A stretch of 64,000 bases of DNA from Idiomarina sp. A28L (GCF_000218785.1 NZ_AFPO01000007.1:124001-188000); one strand, 5' to 3'; positions 36,704 to 45,710 are shown, numbered from the stretch's first letter. Program-made: numbers and translations. Notes: generated by a model not told the origin, from the sequence alone.

Positions 36704-37345
36704 ATGAAAAAACTCGCGATTCTATGTAGTTTGGTGCTGTTCGCCAGCGGAGCAGCAATGGCTTCAGGCTCAGAAAGCCTTAATGGTGATGCAGAAGCCG
36801 GGCAAGAAAAATCGGTTACTTGTGCAGCGTGCCATGGCCAAACTGGTAACAGCCCAACTGGCGATTTCCCAAATATTGCTGGCCAAGGTTACAAATATTT
36901 AGTTAAACAGCTAATGGATTACCGCACCGGCGTTGAGAGCAATGGCGAACGTGGCCGTTACAATATGCTGATGGCTGGCCAAGTTGCTAATCTTAGCGAT
37001 CAAGATATGCATGATTTGGCCGCATTCTATAGTACCCAAGAGCACGATATTGGTTCGGTTGATGAAGATATCGTTGCCGAAGCACAACGCCTATTCTTAG
37101 GTGGTGATACCGATCGCGGCATCACCGCTTGTGCAGCATGCCATGGCCCCGGCGGCGCTGGTATGGGGTTAGCCGCATTTCCAATGCTTAGCGGCCAACA
37201 CGCACAATACACGAAAGCGCAACTAGAAATGTTCCGCTCTGGCGATCGTGCAAACGATCCAAACGCAATGATGCGTGATATTGCTACTCGCCTTACTGAT
37301 CGTGATATCGAAATCTTATCGCAATATATTAATGGCCTTTACTAG
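36704..37345 (+). CDS. Cytochrome c4, dihaem periplasmic electron carrier
   Basis: A 213-residue protein with a Sec signal peptide (about residues 1-20) and two CxxCH haem sites, C40-H44 (CAACHGQTGN) and C143-H147 (CAACHGPGGAG). Each lies in a cytochrome c domain, with Met ligands likely in LMAGQ (Met90) and NAMMRD. This two-domain layout is cytochrome c4, which in the family donates electrons to cbb3-type or other terminal oxidases at the periplasmic face. In many gammaproteobacteria the gene lies between engB and polA, as here. A strong terminator follows at 37414-37449. Confidence 0.93.
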   Translation: MKKLAILCSLVLFASGAAMASGSESLNGDAEAGQEKSVTCAACHGQTGNSPTGDFPNIAGQGYKYLVKQLMDYRTGVESNGERGRYNMLMAGQVANLSDQDMHDLAAFYSTQEHDIGSVDEDIVAEAQRLFLGGDTDRGITACAACHGPGGAGMGLAAFPMLSGQHAQYTKAQLEMFRSGDRANDPNAMMRDIATRLTDRDIEILSQYINGLY

Positions 37346-37413
37346 ATTTTAAATGAGTTATAGCGCACGTTAATAACAGCGCGGTAGCCATTCAAGTAAA
37401 GTATTCAATTGCG

Positions 37414-37449
37414 AAAAAAGCCCAGCACTTTAAACTGCTGGGCTTTTTT
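37414..37449. terminator. Intrinsic terminator after cytochrome c4
   Basis: A 14-bp perfect stem (AAAAAAGCCCAGCA at 37414-37427, complement at 37436-37449) with an eight-base loop and a terminal T-run. The A-run on the left lets it work on the minus strand too. Confidence 0.95.
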
Positions 37450-37511
37450 ATGGGTATAAGGTAATAATTAGTTTTGTGCTAAGGCACTAAAATAAACGGG
37501 TTAGCGCACAT

Positions 37512-37538
37512 AAAAAACCCCGGCTAAATTAGCCGGGG
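37512..37538 (-). terminator. Intrinsic terminator downstream of polA
   Basis: On the minus strand CCCCGGCT (37531-37538) pairs with AGCCGGGG (37518-37525) around a five-base AT loop, followed by UUUUUU from 37517-37512. It ends either the polA transcript or a small RNA. Confidence 0.93.
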
Positions 37539-37612
37539 TAAGAGATGTCCAGGGAAAACATCTTGGGAGAGCAATACGCTCACTTACTATGAGTCGCTAT
37601 ATCCCAAAAAGT
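37512..37612 (-). ncRNA. Candidate small RNA or polA 3' UTR in the spf (Spot 42) position
   Basis: About 100 bases between the polA stop and a strong minus-strand terminator can fold into three further short hairpins: CTCA/TGAG, GAGC-GTATT-GCTC, and AGATGT/ACATCT. In E. coli the Spot 42 RNA gene lies directly downstream of polA and is transcribed the same way. The only resemblance to Spot 42 that I see is the octamer AAGATGTT and the terminator style; its conserved 5' end is not evident. It could equally be a structured polA 3' UTR. No convincing promoter was found, and the 5' boundary is a guess. Confidence 0.35.
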
Positions 37613-37635
37613 TTCCTATTAAAACTTCAATGAAA

Positions 37636-40470
37636 TCAGTGGGCTTCATCCCAGTTATCACCAACGCCAGCTTCCGCTATTAATGGAACATCAAGCTTTA
37701 CCGCTTGTTCCATAACATTGGTGAGTAGCTTCACGTAGGTATCTACTTTCTCTTCGCGAATCTCAAAAACCAATTCATCGTGTACCTGCATAGTAAGAAA
37801 TACATCTCCCTCAGCAACGTTTTCAGGGTTCTTTAACCATGCAGCTACATCAAGCATAGCTTTTTTAATAATATCCGCTGCAGAACCCTGCATAGGCGCA
37901 TTGATTGCAGCACGTTCAGCTGCTTTTCGGCGCATGCCATTACCCGCGTTGATTTCCGGCAGATATAACCGGCGGCCGCAAATAGTTTCTACATAACCAT
38001 GCTTGGCCGCACTCTCACGTGTGCGTTCCATATATTCCTGCACACCCGGAAAGCGTTCGAAATAAACATTCATATAATGTTGCGCATCTTTTTGTGGAAC
38101 GTTTAGTTGCCGCGCTAAACCAAATGCGGACATACCATAAATTAAACCAAAGTTTACCGCTTTCGCGCGCCGGCGCTGTTCGCTCGTTACATCATCCAAA
38201 GCAACACCAAATACTTCCGCAGCGGTTGCTTTATGAATATCTCGGCCTCGCGCAAAAGCCTCAACCAACCCAGATGATTGAGAAATATGCGCCATAATAC
38301 GTAATTCAATTTGGCTGTAATCGATGGCTACTATTTTGTAACCATCCGGCGCCACAAATGCTTTACGAACCCGGCGGCCAGCTTCATTTCGAATCGGAAT
38401 ATTCTGTAAGTTCGGATCAGTAGAAGAAAGCCGCCCTGTTGCCGTAACTGCTTGGTGATATGAAGTATGAATGCGCCCAGTGGCCGCCTTAATCATGCGC
38501 GGTAGCTTATCGGTGTAGGTAGATTTTAGCTTTGCCATGCCACGGTGCCGCAAAATTAGTTCTGGTAATGGATAATCAAGCGCCAGCTCTTGCAGCACTT
38601 CTTCTGCAGTAGAGGGTGCACCTTTCGGTGTTTTCTTTTTTACCGGCAAACCAAGCTGTTCAAACAAAATAACCTGCAGTTGCTTAGTAGAGTTTAAATT
38701 AAAAGGATCGCCCGCAATCTCAAAGGCTTCTTTTTCAATTTCAGCTAGCTCTTTAGTGATTTCTGCGCTTTGCTTGGCAAGCTGATCAGGGTCAATTTTT
38801 ACACCTCGGCGCTCCATCATCGCTAATACTGGAATAAGCGGTAGTTCAATTTCTTTCAATACTTCTTGCAGGCGCCCTTCTGCTTTCACGCGCGGCCAAA
38901 GCACTTCATGCAACCGCAATGTAATATCCGCATCTTCCGCTGCATAAGGAGCCGCCTGACTAATAGGAACCTCATCAAAGCGTTTTTGCTTCGCGCCCTT
39001 GCCAGCTACATCGGTATAAGCAATGGTTTTATGGCCCAAGTGAGTGAGTGATAGTGTATCCATATCATGCCGAGAACTAGTGCTATTCAATACATAAGAT
39101 GCCAGCATGGTATCGTTCAGCACGCCGCGTAAATGAATATCGTAACGGCGAAAAACATGCATATCGTATTTAATATTTTGGCCTATTTTCTTCGGCGAGG
39201 TATCCTCGAGTAGCGGCTTTAGCTCTGCCAAAACCCAATCACGCTCTAACTGTTGAGGCCCATCTAAATCTTGATGCATAAGAGGTATATACGCAGCTTC
39301 GCCCGGAGCCACGGCAAAGGAAATACCAACTAATTCCGCTTCCATGTAATCAAGGCTCGTGGTTTCGGTATCAATAGCAAAATATTCAGCCGCGTTTAGC
39401 CTATCAAGCCACTGTGAAAAAACTTCTTGGTCCGTGATCGTTGCATAATTATTGGTATCTATTTGGCTTGTACTGATATCAACAGCCTCTGCAGCCGAAT
39501 CTTGGCTAATTTGCTTACCGCCCTCGAACAACTCGGCTTGCCCACCCGAATGCTTCACTTTGCCTTTATGTTCCGGCGCCTCTTCACCTCGCTCCAACAA
39601 CTCTGATAACCAACGGCGGAATTCACATTCTTTATAAAGTTTGGCTAATTCTTCATCATTCGGTTCGTTCAAGGTAAGCTGTTCCGGCAGGAGCTCCATT
39701 TCAACATCAAGCTTTATTGTCGCCAGCGCCTGAGAAAGCAACAAAATATCCTTATGCTCCCGAACTTTATCGGGCATCGATTTCGCACCACGGAAACTTA
39801 ATTCAGCCAGTTTATCTGGGTTCTCAATCATAGCGGCAATACTGCCCATACCTTCGAGCATTTTCAGTGCAGTTTTCTCGCCCACTCCCGGCAAACCCGG
39901 AATGTTATCTGAGCTATCGCCCATCAGTGCCAGAAAATCAATCATTTGATCTGGCCGTACACCATATTTTTCAGGAACAGCCGCCTCATCAAGCACTGTA
40001 CTTGTCATAGTGTTGATCAAAATTACATGCTCGTTCACCAATTGCGCCATATCTTTATCGCCGGTACTAATTAAGCATGTGCGCCCTTCTTCGGCAGCTT
40101 GCTGGGCTAAAGTGCCAATAACATCATCGGCTTCTACACCCTCGATAGAAATCAGCGGCAAGCCCATAGCACGAATAATATTGTGCAGCGGTTCAATTTG
40201 CGATCGTAAATCATCTGGCATCGGCGGGCGATTCGCCTTGTATTCGGCATACATCTCATTTCGAAATGTTCCGCCCTTGGCATCAAATACTACCGCCATG
40301 TGTGTGGGTTCAAATTGCTTTAACAGGCTGCGCAGCATGTTTACTACGCCATAAATGGCACCGGTAGGCTCACCTGCTGAATTGGTTAAATGGGGTGGCG
40401 CGTAAAACGCGCGAAAAAGATAAGAGGAGCCATCAACCAGGATAAAAGGTTGCTTTGGAATGCGTTGCAT
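37636..40470 (-). CDS. polA: DNA polymerase I
   Basis: PolA fills gaps in repair and removes RNA primers during lagging-strand synthesis. The 944-residue protein has three domains. The 5'-3' exonuclease is at about 1-290 (ILVDGSSYLFRAF, with the GDSSDNIPGLPGVG helix-hairpin-helix). The 3'-5' exonuclease at about 345-540 keeps its catalytic DxE in FAIDTETTSL, so proofreading should be active. The polymerase domain at about 560-944 has motif A VAIDYSQIELRIMAHIS and motif C VHDELVFEI. Slightly longer than E. coli Pol I (928) through a Gln/Glu-rich linker near residue 300-340. The region upstream carries a DnaA box. Confidence 0.98.
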   Translation of the reverse strand: MQRIPKQPFILVDGSSYLFRAFYAPPHLTNSAGEPTGAIYGVVNMLRSLLKQFEPTHMAVVFDAKGGTFRNEMYAEYKANRPPMPDDLRSQIEPLHNIIRAMGLPLISIEGVEADDVIGTLAQQAAEEGRTCLISTGDKDMAQLVNEHVILINTMTSTVLDEAAVPEKYGVRPDQMIDFLALMGDSSDNIPGLPGVGEKTALKMLEGMGSIAAMIENPDKLAELSFRGAKSMPDKVREHKDILLLSQALATIKLDVEMELLPEQLTLNEPNDEELAKLYKECEFRRWLSELLERGEEAPEHKGKVKHSGGQAELFEGGKQISQDSAAEAVDISTSQIDTNNYATITDQEVFSQWLDRLNAAEYFAIDTETTSLDYMEAELVGISFAVAPGEAAYIPLMHQDLDGPQQLERDWVLAELKPLLEDTSPKKIGQNIKYDMHVFRRYDIHLRGVLNDTMLASYVLNSTSSRHDMDTLSLTHLGHKTIAYTDVAGKGAKQKRFDEVPISQAAPYAAEDADITLRLHEVLWPRVKAEGRLQEVLKEIELPLIPVLAMMERRGVKIDPDQLAKQSAEITKELAEIEKEAFEIAGDPFNLNSTKQLQVILFEQLGLPVKKKTPKGAPSTAEEVLQELALDYPLPELILRHRGMAKLKSTYTDKLPRMIKAATGRIHTSYHQAVTATGRLSSTDPNLQNIPIRNEAGRRVRKAFVAPDGYKIVAIDYSQIELRIMAHISQSSGLVEAFARGRDIHKATAAEVFGVALDDVTSEQRRRAKAVNFGLIYGMSAFGLARQLNVPQKDAQHYMNVYFERFPGVQEYMERTRESAAKHGYVETICGRRLYLPEINAGNGMRRKAAERAAINAPMQGSAADIIKKAMLDVAAWLKNPENVAEGDVFLTMQVHDELVFEIREEKVDTYVKLLTNVMEQAVKLDVPLIAEAGVGDNWDEAH

Positions 40471-40961
40471 ATGGGTAAACCTATTCTTAATTAAAGCGCA
40501 AAGTTGCTAGAGGTTAAGCATGCCACAGGGGCACTGATCTAGCCAATTTTAGTATGAAAAAACGAAATCGATTATTAAGAAAGTGCGGCTAACAACCTGT
40601 GGATAACTCTGTGGGGAACGACACGTCCTGCCGTAAGTTCGACGAACGAACATCAGCATGAGAAAGTATGTAAGTGTTTGATATAACGCGAGAAAAGCAC
40701 GTTCTCGGACAGCTTATATTTGTATTTATCGCTTTAACTCGATTGTGGAAAGTTACTTTTCGTGCATTTACTAAGGCGTAGTATTGAAGCCTAACTGCTG
40801 ATGCACATTTTGTAAGCGATCTCGTAAACCGGTTGAACAGATTAGCACATTGATTAAGCAATACCAGATCATTTTTCGATCTTTCTTAACATTTTTCGAT
40901 CTGAAAAATTACTTGGTTATTCCGCTCTCCGTAAGCTGTTATTTTAACGGTAGAAAAGATC
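40471..40961. other. Long non-coding region upstream of polA with DnaA box and GATC cluster
   Basis: Nearly 500 bp without a credible gene. It contains a perfect DnaA box on the minus strand (TGTGGATAA on the plus strand, 40598-40606), one-mismatch TGATGCACA (40799-40807), and TGTGGAAAG (40744-40752). Six GATC sites are present, three of them within about 36 bp at 40867-40900. A 12-bp direct repeat ATTTTTCGATCT occurs at 40871-40882 and 40891-40902, exactly 20 bp apart. These features recall oriC parts (DnaA boxes, GATC-containing AT-rich repeats) but there are too few boxes for an origin. It may instead be a polA or local regulatory region. Confidence 0.5.
40598..40606 (-). promoter_or_regulatory. 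Perfect DnaA box (TTATCCACA on the minus strand)
   Basis: TTATCCACA matches the DnaA consensus at all nine positions. With the adjoining bases it gives TGTGGATAACTCTG on the plus strand, as I recall the sequence around one of the strong boxes of E. coli oriC. Located about 130 bp upstream of the polA start. Confidence 0.7.
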
Positions 40962-40992
40962 AAAAAGAAAAAGGCGAGCCTGTGCTCGCCTT
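40962..40992 (-). terminator. Intrinsic terminator of the DUF945 gene
   Basis: On the minus strand AAGGCGAGC (40984-40992) pairs with GCTCGCCTT (40971-40979) around a four-base loop, followed by a T-rich run. It lies 22 bp past the DUF945 stop. Confidence 0.9.
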
Positions 40993-41014
40993 ACAAAATA
41001 CTTAACTAGAGCTT

Positions 41015-42238
41015 TTATTGCAGTTCATTCAAATCAAGAAGTTCATCATTCAGATAAATTTCGCCGTTGCTGTATTTAAGATTCCAAGGCAACTCATCAG
41101 TTGTGAAAGCCATCATCATCATTTGCAGCATGCCAGGCATTTCTTCAATCACAAAATCGATATCAAAATGCTGGAAAATCTCAGCGTTTTCAATTAAATC
41201 TGCGGCTTGTTGATTTTCCACACCGGAAAAATCCATTGCAACAGTGCCATGGCTGCGTAAATTACCCCAACCCTCGCCAACAACAAGTAATTCATTTAAC
41301 CGAAAGAGCATATTGTCATTGGCAATAATGGCTGCAAATATGCGGTTCAATGTTTCTTCTTCATTTAATTGTTGATTTTGTAATGCGTCATTTAGATCCA
41401 TAAATTCTTGATAATTAAGCCCCTCAACTGCCCAATCAACGCGAGCGTTCCCTTTCACTGTTGGCCCAGCATCTAAGCTTTCAAGTACAAACAAACCATT
41501 CATTCTTAGTTCTTCATCAGCCCGCAGAGTATTCAGGGTAGAGTTCAGGCCTTCAACAACAATTGGGGCACCAAGAGCTTTTGCGTTTACTTCCATTTTC
41601 CCCAACGACATCTGCATAGCACTAGAAAACACTTCGCCTTCTAACATGCGAGTATCGCTATTCATCATTATCGCGTTTAACGTAATGCCCTCATTACCTT
41701 CACCAAAAAACTCTACAACCGGCGCAGAGAAGTTAAACCGGCGCTCCTCACCTGCCATTACAAAATGCATCTGCATAGGCTCAGCAGCAATAGCAATATC
41801 ATCCTCTATCATGCTTAGGGTTGGAAAATCATAAGTTACACGAAGGCCACCACGGCTAACAACTCCAGAAGAAGTAACTTTATGCCCCGCATAAAGGAAT
41901 TCGCTCATCGTTTCATCACCAGAGATAACATCGCCAATGCCTGCCCATTTTGTGTTTAGAAATCCATAGCTTAATTCAATCGTTTCTTCATAATACAATG
42001 GGAGGCCTAATTCGGGCATGTCTGGCATATCCGCCATTGCAACTTTTACTACCACGATATCGGTACGTGAGCCTTGCTCTTGCCAATCTACTTGTACATC
42101 AAACTGGGGTTTGCGCTCTAATTCCTCTACCATTGCCTCAACGGCCTGATAAGTAGCTTTTTTCGTAGTTACAACACCTGCAACATATCCAACTACCACT
42201 ACAATGATCACGATGATTGCTATTAATCCCTTACGCAT
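41015..42238 (-). CDS. DUF945 (YdgA-like) family protein
   Basis: A 407-residue protein with one N-terminal membrane anchor or uncleaved signal (about residues 4-23, LIAIIVIIVVVVGYVAGVV) followed by a beta-rich periplasmic domain. Overall build, start and composition fit the DUF945/YdgA family, whose role is unknown; I base this on pattern rather than a decisive motif. The body has repeated Met-rich stretches (MLQMMMMAF) and a C-terminal NGEIYLNDELLDLNELQ ending. It stands as a single gene with its own terminator, between polA and a DASS permease. Confidence 0.65.
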   Translation of the reverse strand: MRKGLIAIIVIIVVVVGYVAGVVTTKKATYQAVEAMVEELERKPQFDVQVDWQEQGSRTDIVVVKVAMADMPDMPELGLPLYYEETIELSYGFLNTKWAGIGDVISGDETMSEFLYAGHKVTSSGVVSRGGLRVTYDFPTLSMIEDDIAIAAEPMQMHFVMAGEERRFNFSAPVVEFFGEGNEGITLNAIMMNSDTRMLEGEVFSSAMQMSLGKMEVNAKALGAPIVVEGLNSTLNTLRADEELRMNGLFVLESLDAGPTVKGNARVDWAVEGLNYQEFMDLNDALQNQQLNEEETLNRIFAAIIANDNMLFRLNELLVVGEGWGNLRSHGTVAMDFSGVENQQAADLIENAEIFQHFDIDFVIEEMPGMLQMMMMAFTTDELPWNLKYSNGEIYLNDELLDLNELQ

Positions 42239-42288
42239 GCTTTTTCCTCTTTAAATAAATCTGCAAAATTATGTTCAAATTGTAACAA

Positions 42289-44253
42289 CTACAGCGGCCA
42301 AAAGTACAACAACGCTGGTATCGATACCGCAAATACAATAAGTGTGAGTGGCAAGCCCATTTGCCAATAATCGCCAAATTTAAAGCCGCCAGGACTCAAT
42401 ATGAGGGTGTTATTTTGGTGGGCAATTGGCGTTAAGAACGCGCACGAAGCCCCAACTGCAATCGCCATTAAGAAAGCATCTGGGTTCACATTTAGCTGGT
42501 TAGCAATACTCACAGCTACCGGGCACATTACCGCCGCTGTAGCCGCATTATTCATCACGCTTGATAGCAAGGTAGTAATAATGAGTAATAGCGCAAGCAC
42601 CACAGCTGGGCTGCCATCAGCAACGTAATACAGCATCAGATTAACGATACTATCGGCTGCACCGGTTTGCTCCATCGCTAAAGCAATCGGTATAAGCGCT
42701 GCAAGCAACACCACAACCGACCAATCAATATTTTCATATACCTGGCGTAGCGGTATAACACGCAATGCCATTACCGCAAACATACCCGCGGCAAAGGCTA
42801 CTGCCGCCGAAGCAATGCCTGAAGCAGCTAATGCTACTGCCCCAATCATAATACCCGAGGCATACATAGCACGGCGTTTACTTGGAACTCGAACCGTTCG
42901 CTCAGCAAGGGGAACGCATTTATACATAGAAGCAAATTGGGCTAACCCCTCAGCTCCACCTTGCATTAATAAAACACTACCCGATTGAATTGGCGTTTGC
43001 CGAAGGCGATTAATTTTCTGGTTACCTTCATGCGATATTGCCAACAAATTTAACCCCAACCGGCTACGCAAACGTAATTCCGCCGCAGTATTGCCAATCA
43101 AAGCAGAATCAGGCATTACCACCATTTCCACTAACACAACTTCGCTATCGTCCGAAGCTCTCGGAACCGTATCGGCATCAGCGCGGCTAGTAAGGCCGCC
43201 GCGCAGTGTGTAAGTTCCATAGGCCGTTACTTTCCGATCAACCCATGCTGTTCGTGCATCGTTCTCTTTCGTAAGTTTTTGGATATCACTGAAATTGGAT
43301 GCTGCTGATTCATCGTCTTCTACTAGCTCAGAGCCTTCCTCTCCCGGCTCAGCTTCGGGAGGTTTTACGTTATCAACCAAACGCAAACCCAAAACATTCA
43401 AAGCTTGGCTTAATGTTTCCGGCTCGGCTTTAATAATTAGTAAATCGCCTTTGCTCAAGCGTTGGTAGCCATAAGGATGAACCACCTTCACCTTTTCCCG
43501 AACCATACCTACAATCTCTGCATCGGAATCTTGTAGCTTTAAATCCAAATCCCGCAACAACATGCCGTTCGCTTGCCCATCTTCCGATACTCTTACCTCA
43601 GTGAGATATTTGCCAGTATCGAAACCTTCGGCATCAGTGCGTTCTCGTTTTGGCACCAAGCGCCAACCGCCTAAAGCAATAAAGATTACACCTACAATCG
43701 CTACAACAATACCTACAGGTGCGAAATCAAACATTTGATAGCCGCCGCCCAACGATTCTGCACGATAGCCGGAAACAATAAGGTTTGGCGGGGTGCCAAT
43801 TAAGGTTGTCATGCCGCCCAAGATTGAGCCAAACGCTACCGGCATCAACACCCGGCCCGCTGGAATATTCAGTTTTACGGCCAATTGAATAGCTATCGGC
43901 ATTAGCAAAGCCATTGCACCAACGTTATTCATAAACGCCGATAGCACAGTTGCCAAGCCTGTTAGCGAAGCTATAGTGGTAAGGGCACCACCCGAGGTTG
44001 GCGTGAGCTTGTGCGCAACTACATCAATCGCACCAGTGCTTTGTAAAGATGCGCTGAGCACCAACACACACGCTACCGTTATAACGGCCGGGTGGCCAAA
44101 ACCCGCAAATGCATCCGCTGCAGGTACCAAACCGAATGCCACACAGGCGAGCAAAGCACCGAGTGCAACGATATCGTGGCGCCAGCGCCCCCAAATAAAA
44201 AAGATAAGCGTACACAACAAAATGCCAAGAATTGTGATTTCGGGTAAGGTCAT
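42289..44253 (-). CDS. DASS/SLC13-type permease with RCK_C (TrkA-C) domains
   Basis: I start at the ATG at 44253 (MTLPEITILGILL). The 654-residue inner membrane protein has two membrane halves of the divalent anion/sodium symporter type, with GSILGGMTTLIGTPPNLIVSG (split: GTPPNLIVSG near residue 150) and the C-terminal counterpart SVMNNAATAAVMCPVA. A soluble insert of about 230 residues (about 200-450) holds two RCK_C/TrkA_C-like domains (MLLRDLDLKLQDSDAEIVGM and SALIGNTAAELRLRSRLGLN). Relatives with this layout are annotated as sulfate or dicarboxylate transporters; the substrate here cannot be assigned. A sulfate role would fit the cysEK genes but they are far away. Confidence 0.85.
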   Translation of the reverse strand: MTLPEITILGILLCTLIFFIWGRWRHDIVALGALLACVAFGLVPAADAFAGFGHPAVITVACVLVLSASLQSTGAIDVVAHKLTPTSGGALTTIASLTGLATVLSAFMNNVGAMALLMPIAIQLAVKLNIPAGRVLMPVAFGSILGGMTTLIGTPPNLIVSGYRAESLGGGYQMFDFAPVGIVVAIVGVIFIALGGWRLVPKRERTDAEGFDTGKYLTEVRVSEDGQANGMLLRDLDLKLQDSDAEIVGMVREKVKVVHPYGYQRLSKGDLLIIKAEPETLSQALNVLGLRLVDNVKPPEAEPGEEGSELVEDDESAASNFSDIQKLTKENDARTAWVDRKVTAYGTYTLRGGLTSRADADTVPRASDDSEVVLVEMVVMPDSALIGNTAAELRLRSRLGLNLLAISHEGNQKINRLRQTPIQSGSVLLMQGGAEGLAQFASMYKCVPLAERTVRVPSKRRAMYASGIMIGAVALAASGIASAAVAFAAGMFAVMALRVIPLRQVYENIDWSVVVLLAALIPIALAMEQTGAADSIVNLMLYYVADGSPAVVLALLLIITTLLSSVMNNAATAAVMCPVAVSIANQLNVNPDAFLMAIAVGASCAFLTPIAHQNNTLILSPGGFKFGDYWQMGLPLTLIVFAVSIPALLYFWPL

Positions 44254-44320
44254 GCAATGTTCTCTTCTATTGATACCATAGGAACTCACATTCCCGGATA
44301 ACAGCAACGGTGCCGCATAT

Positions 44321-45178
44321 TTATAACTGTGAACGCACTGAATCTAGCACTACTTTAGTATCGGGTATATCCCCTGCCCATTGAAAATAACTCAAAGCGG
44401 CTTGTTCTATTAACATCCCTAAGCCATCGGCAACTGCGCACCCGTGGTTCTCAGCCCACAGCATAAATGGCGTGGGTTGATTGCCATAAACCATATCGTA
44501 ACAAAATGGCTTATTTGCTAGGCTTGCATCAGGAATATCTGGGCGCTCTTGCGTTAACCCGGTGGAAGTAGCATTAATAATGATGTCCCATTGCCCATTA
44601 CCAGAGCTCCCGGCCGCTGAATTTAAATCACCCGCAGTTAGTAATGTATAAAACACCTTTGGTGTGATCTCGAGTTCGCCAGCTAAACGTTGTTGCCATT
44701 CAACAAGCAGTTTTTGGGCTTTTACCTCGGTGCGATTAGCTATGTGCAGGTGCGCCACCTCAGCATCAAGCATAGGGCCGATAATGCCTCGCACCGCGCC
44801 ACCCGCCCCAAGAACAAGTACCCGAGCGCCGCGAAGCTTTACGCCAAGGCGCAGAAGATCAGCTACTAACCCATCACCATCCGTATTATGGCCAAGCCAT
44901 TCATTATTTCGATGAATTAACGTGTTCACCGCCTGTGCTTGCTCGGCTCTAGGGCTTAACTTTGCACAAAATGATAACGCGTGTTCTTTTAAAGGCACGG
45001 TAACGTTAGCACCAACCCCACCGCTTGCAACAAACTCAGCGAAACGCTCTGAAAGTTGCTCAGGTGATGCTAAAATTCGCTGGTATTCGATCGTTCTACC
45101 AAACTGTGCCGCAAATGCTTGGTGTATTTCTGGTGAACGGCTATGAGCAATAGGGCTTCCAAAAACAGCGAGTTTCAT
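44321..45178 (-). CDS. aroE: Shikimate dehydrogenase (NADP+)
   Basis: AroE reduces 3-dehydroshikimate to shikimate in aromatic amino acid synthesis. I start at the ATG at 45178 (MKLAVFGSPIAHSRSP), which follows a long AAGGAAGGAAGG ribosome site. The 285-residue protein has the substrate motif SPIAHSRSPEIH, catalytic Lys in VTVPLKEHA, the NTDGDG loop with catalytic Asp, and the Rossmann glycine loop VLGAGGAVRG. A short Gly/Ser insert (NSAAGSSGNG) precedes the INATSTGL motif. Its start codon and that of the divergent globin gene overlap by two bases. Confidence 0.95.
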   Translation of the reverse strand: MKLAVFGSPIAHSRSPEIHQAFAAQFGRTIEYQRILASPEQLSERFAEFVASGGVGANVTVPLKEHALSFCAKLSPRAEQAQAVNTLIHRNNEWLGHNTDGDGLVADLLRLGVKLRGARVLVLGAGGAVRGIIGPMLDAEVAHLHIANRTEVKAQKLLVEWQQRLAGELEITPKVFYTLLTAGDLNSAAGSSGNGQWDIIINATSTGLTQERPDIPDASLANKPFCYDMVYGNQPTPFMLWAENHGCAVADGLGMLIEQAALSYFQWAGDIPDTKVVLDSVRSQL

Positions 45179-45614
45179 GAACCTTCCTTCCTTAATAAAA
45201 CGGCTTTTTGGCCAAACCAGTGAAAGCACAACATACACTAACCTTTACGATGAACTTGGCGGTGAACCAGCTGTGCGCGCAATCGCCAACCGCTTCTACG
45301 ATATTATGGCCACCGATGCGGCAGCAAAAGAACTCCTCGCTATGCACCCGCAACCGATGGATGCTATTGCCTTAAAATTCTTTGAATTTCTTTCCGGCTG
45401 GCTTGGCGGGCCACAACTGTATATCGAAAAATATGGCCATCCTATGTTACGCGCCCGGCATTTGCCGTTTCGAATTGATACCAAAATGCGTGATCAATGG
45501 CTTTACTGTATGTATCAAGTGATCGATGAGCAAGTAACAACAGCTACTTTACATAACGAGTTGCGCGTTCGCTTTACCCGTTTAGCCCATCATATGATTA
45601 ACACTGAAGCCTAA
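45177..45614 (+). CDS. Group II truncated haemoglobin
   Basis: A 145-residue protein with a 2-on-2 globin fold. The core starts with YDELGGEPAVRAIANRFYDIM (split here; Tyr41 is the B10 residue), continues through FEFLSGWLGGPQLYIEKYGH, and has the proximal haem His95 in LRARHLPF and Trp108 at G8 in QWLYCM, which marks group II. Such proteins bind O2 or NO and are linked to detoxification. The ATG at 45177 overlaps the divergent aroE start codon, so each gene's translation signal lies inside the other's coding sequence; no alternative start exists before the globin core. The upstream ribosome site is weak. Confidence 0.85.
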   Translation: MNLPSLIKRLFGQTSESTTYTNLYDELGGEPAVRAIANRFYDIMATDAAAKELLAMHPQPMDAIALKFFEFLSGWLGGPQLYIEKYGHPMLRARHLPFRIDTKMRDQWLYCMYQVIDEQVTTATLHNELRVRFTRLAHHMINTEA

Positions 45615-45663
45615 TTTATCAAATTAGGCTTACTTGTGTGAGCTGAGCTCTTAAATTTGAAAT

Positions 45664-45697
45664 AAAAAAGCCCCAGCGCCTAAAGGCAACTGGGGCT
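45664..45697 (-). terminator. Intrinsic terminator of the Lys/Ala-rich protein gene
   Basis: AGCCCCAG (45690-45697 on the minus strand) pairs with CTGGGGCT (45669-45676), then a U-run from the A-tract at 45664-45669. It may also act on the convergent globin transcript. Confidence 0.9.
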
Positions 45698-45710
45698 CTT
45701 AATCTATCGA

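Noticed and set aside
40589-40861. 90-codon minus-strand open frame upstream of polA
   Set aside because: Cys/Ser/Arg-rich composition, no ribosome site, no family resemblance, and it overlaps the DnaA box and lies in AT-rich regulatory-looking sequence.
40471-41014. Chromosomal origin oriC
   Set aside because: One perfect DnaA box and weak partners are too few, and dnaA, mnmG or gidB are not adjacent.
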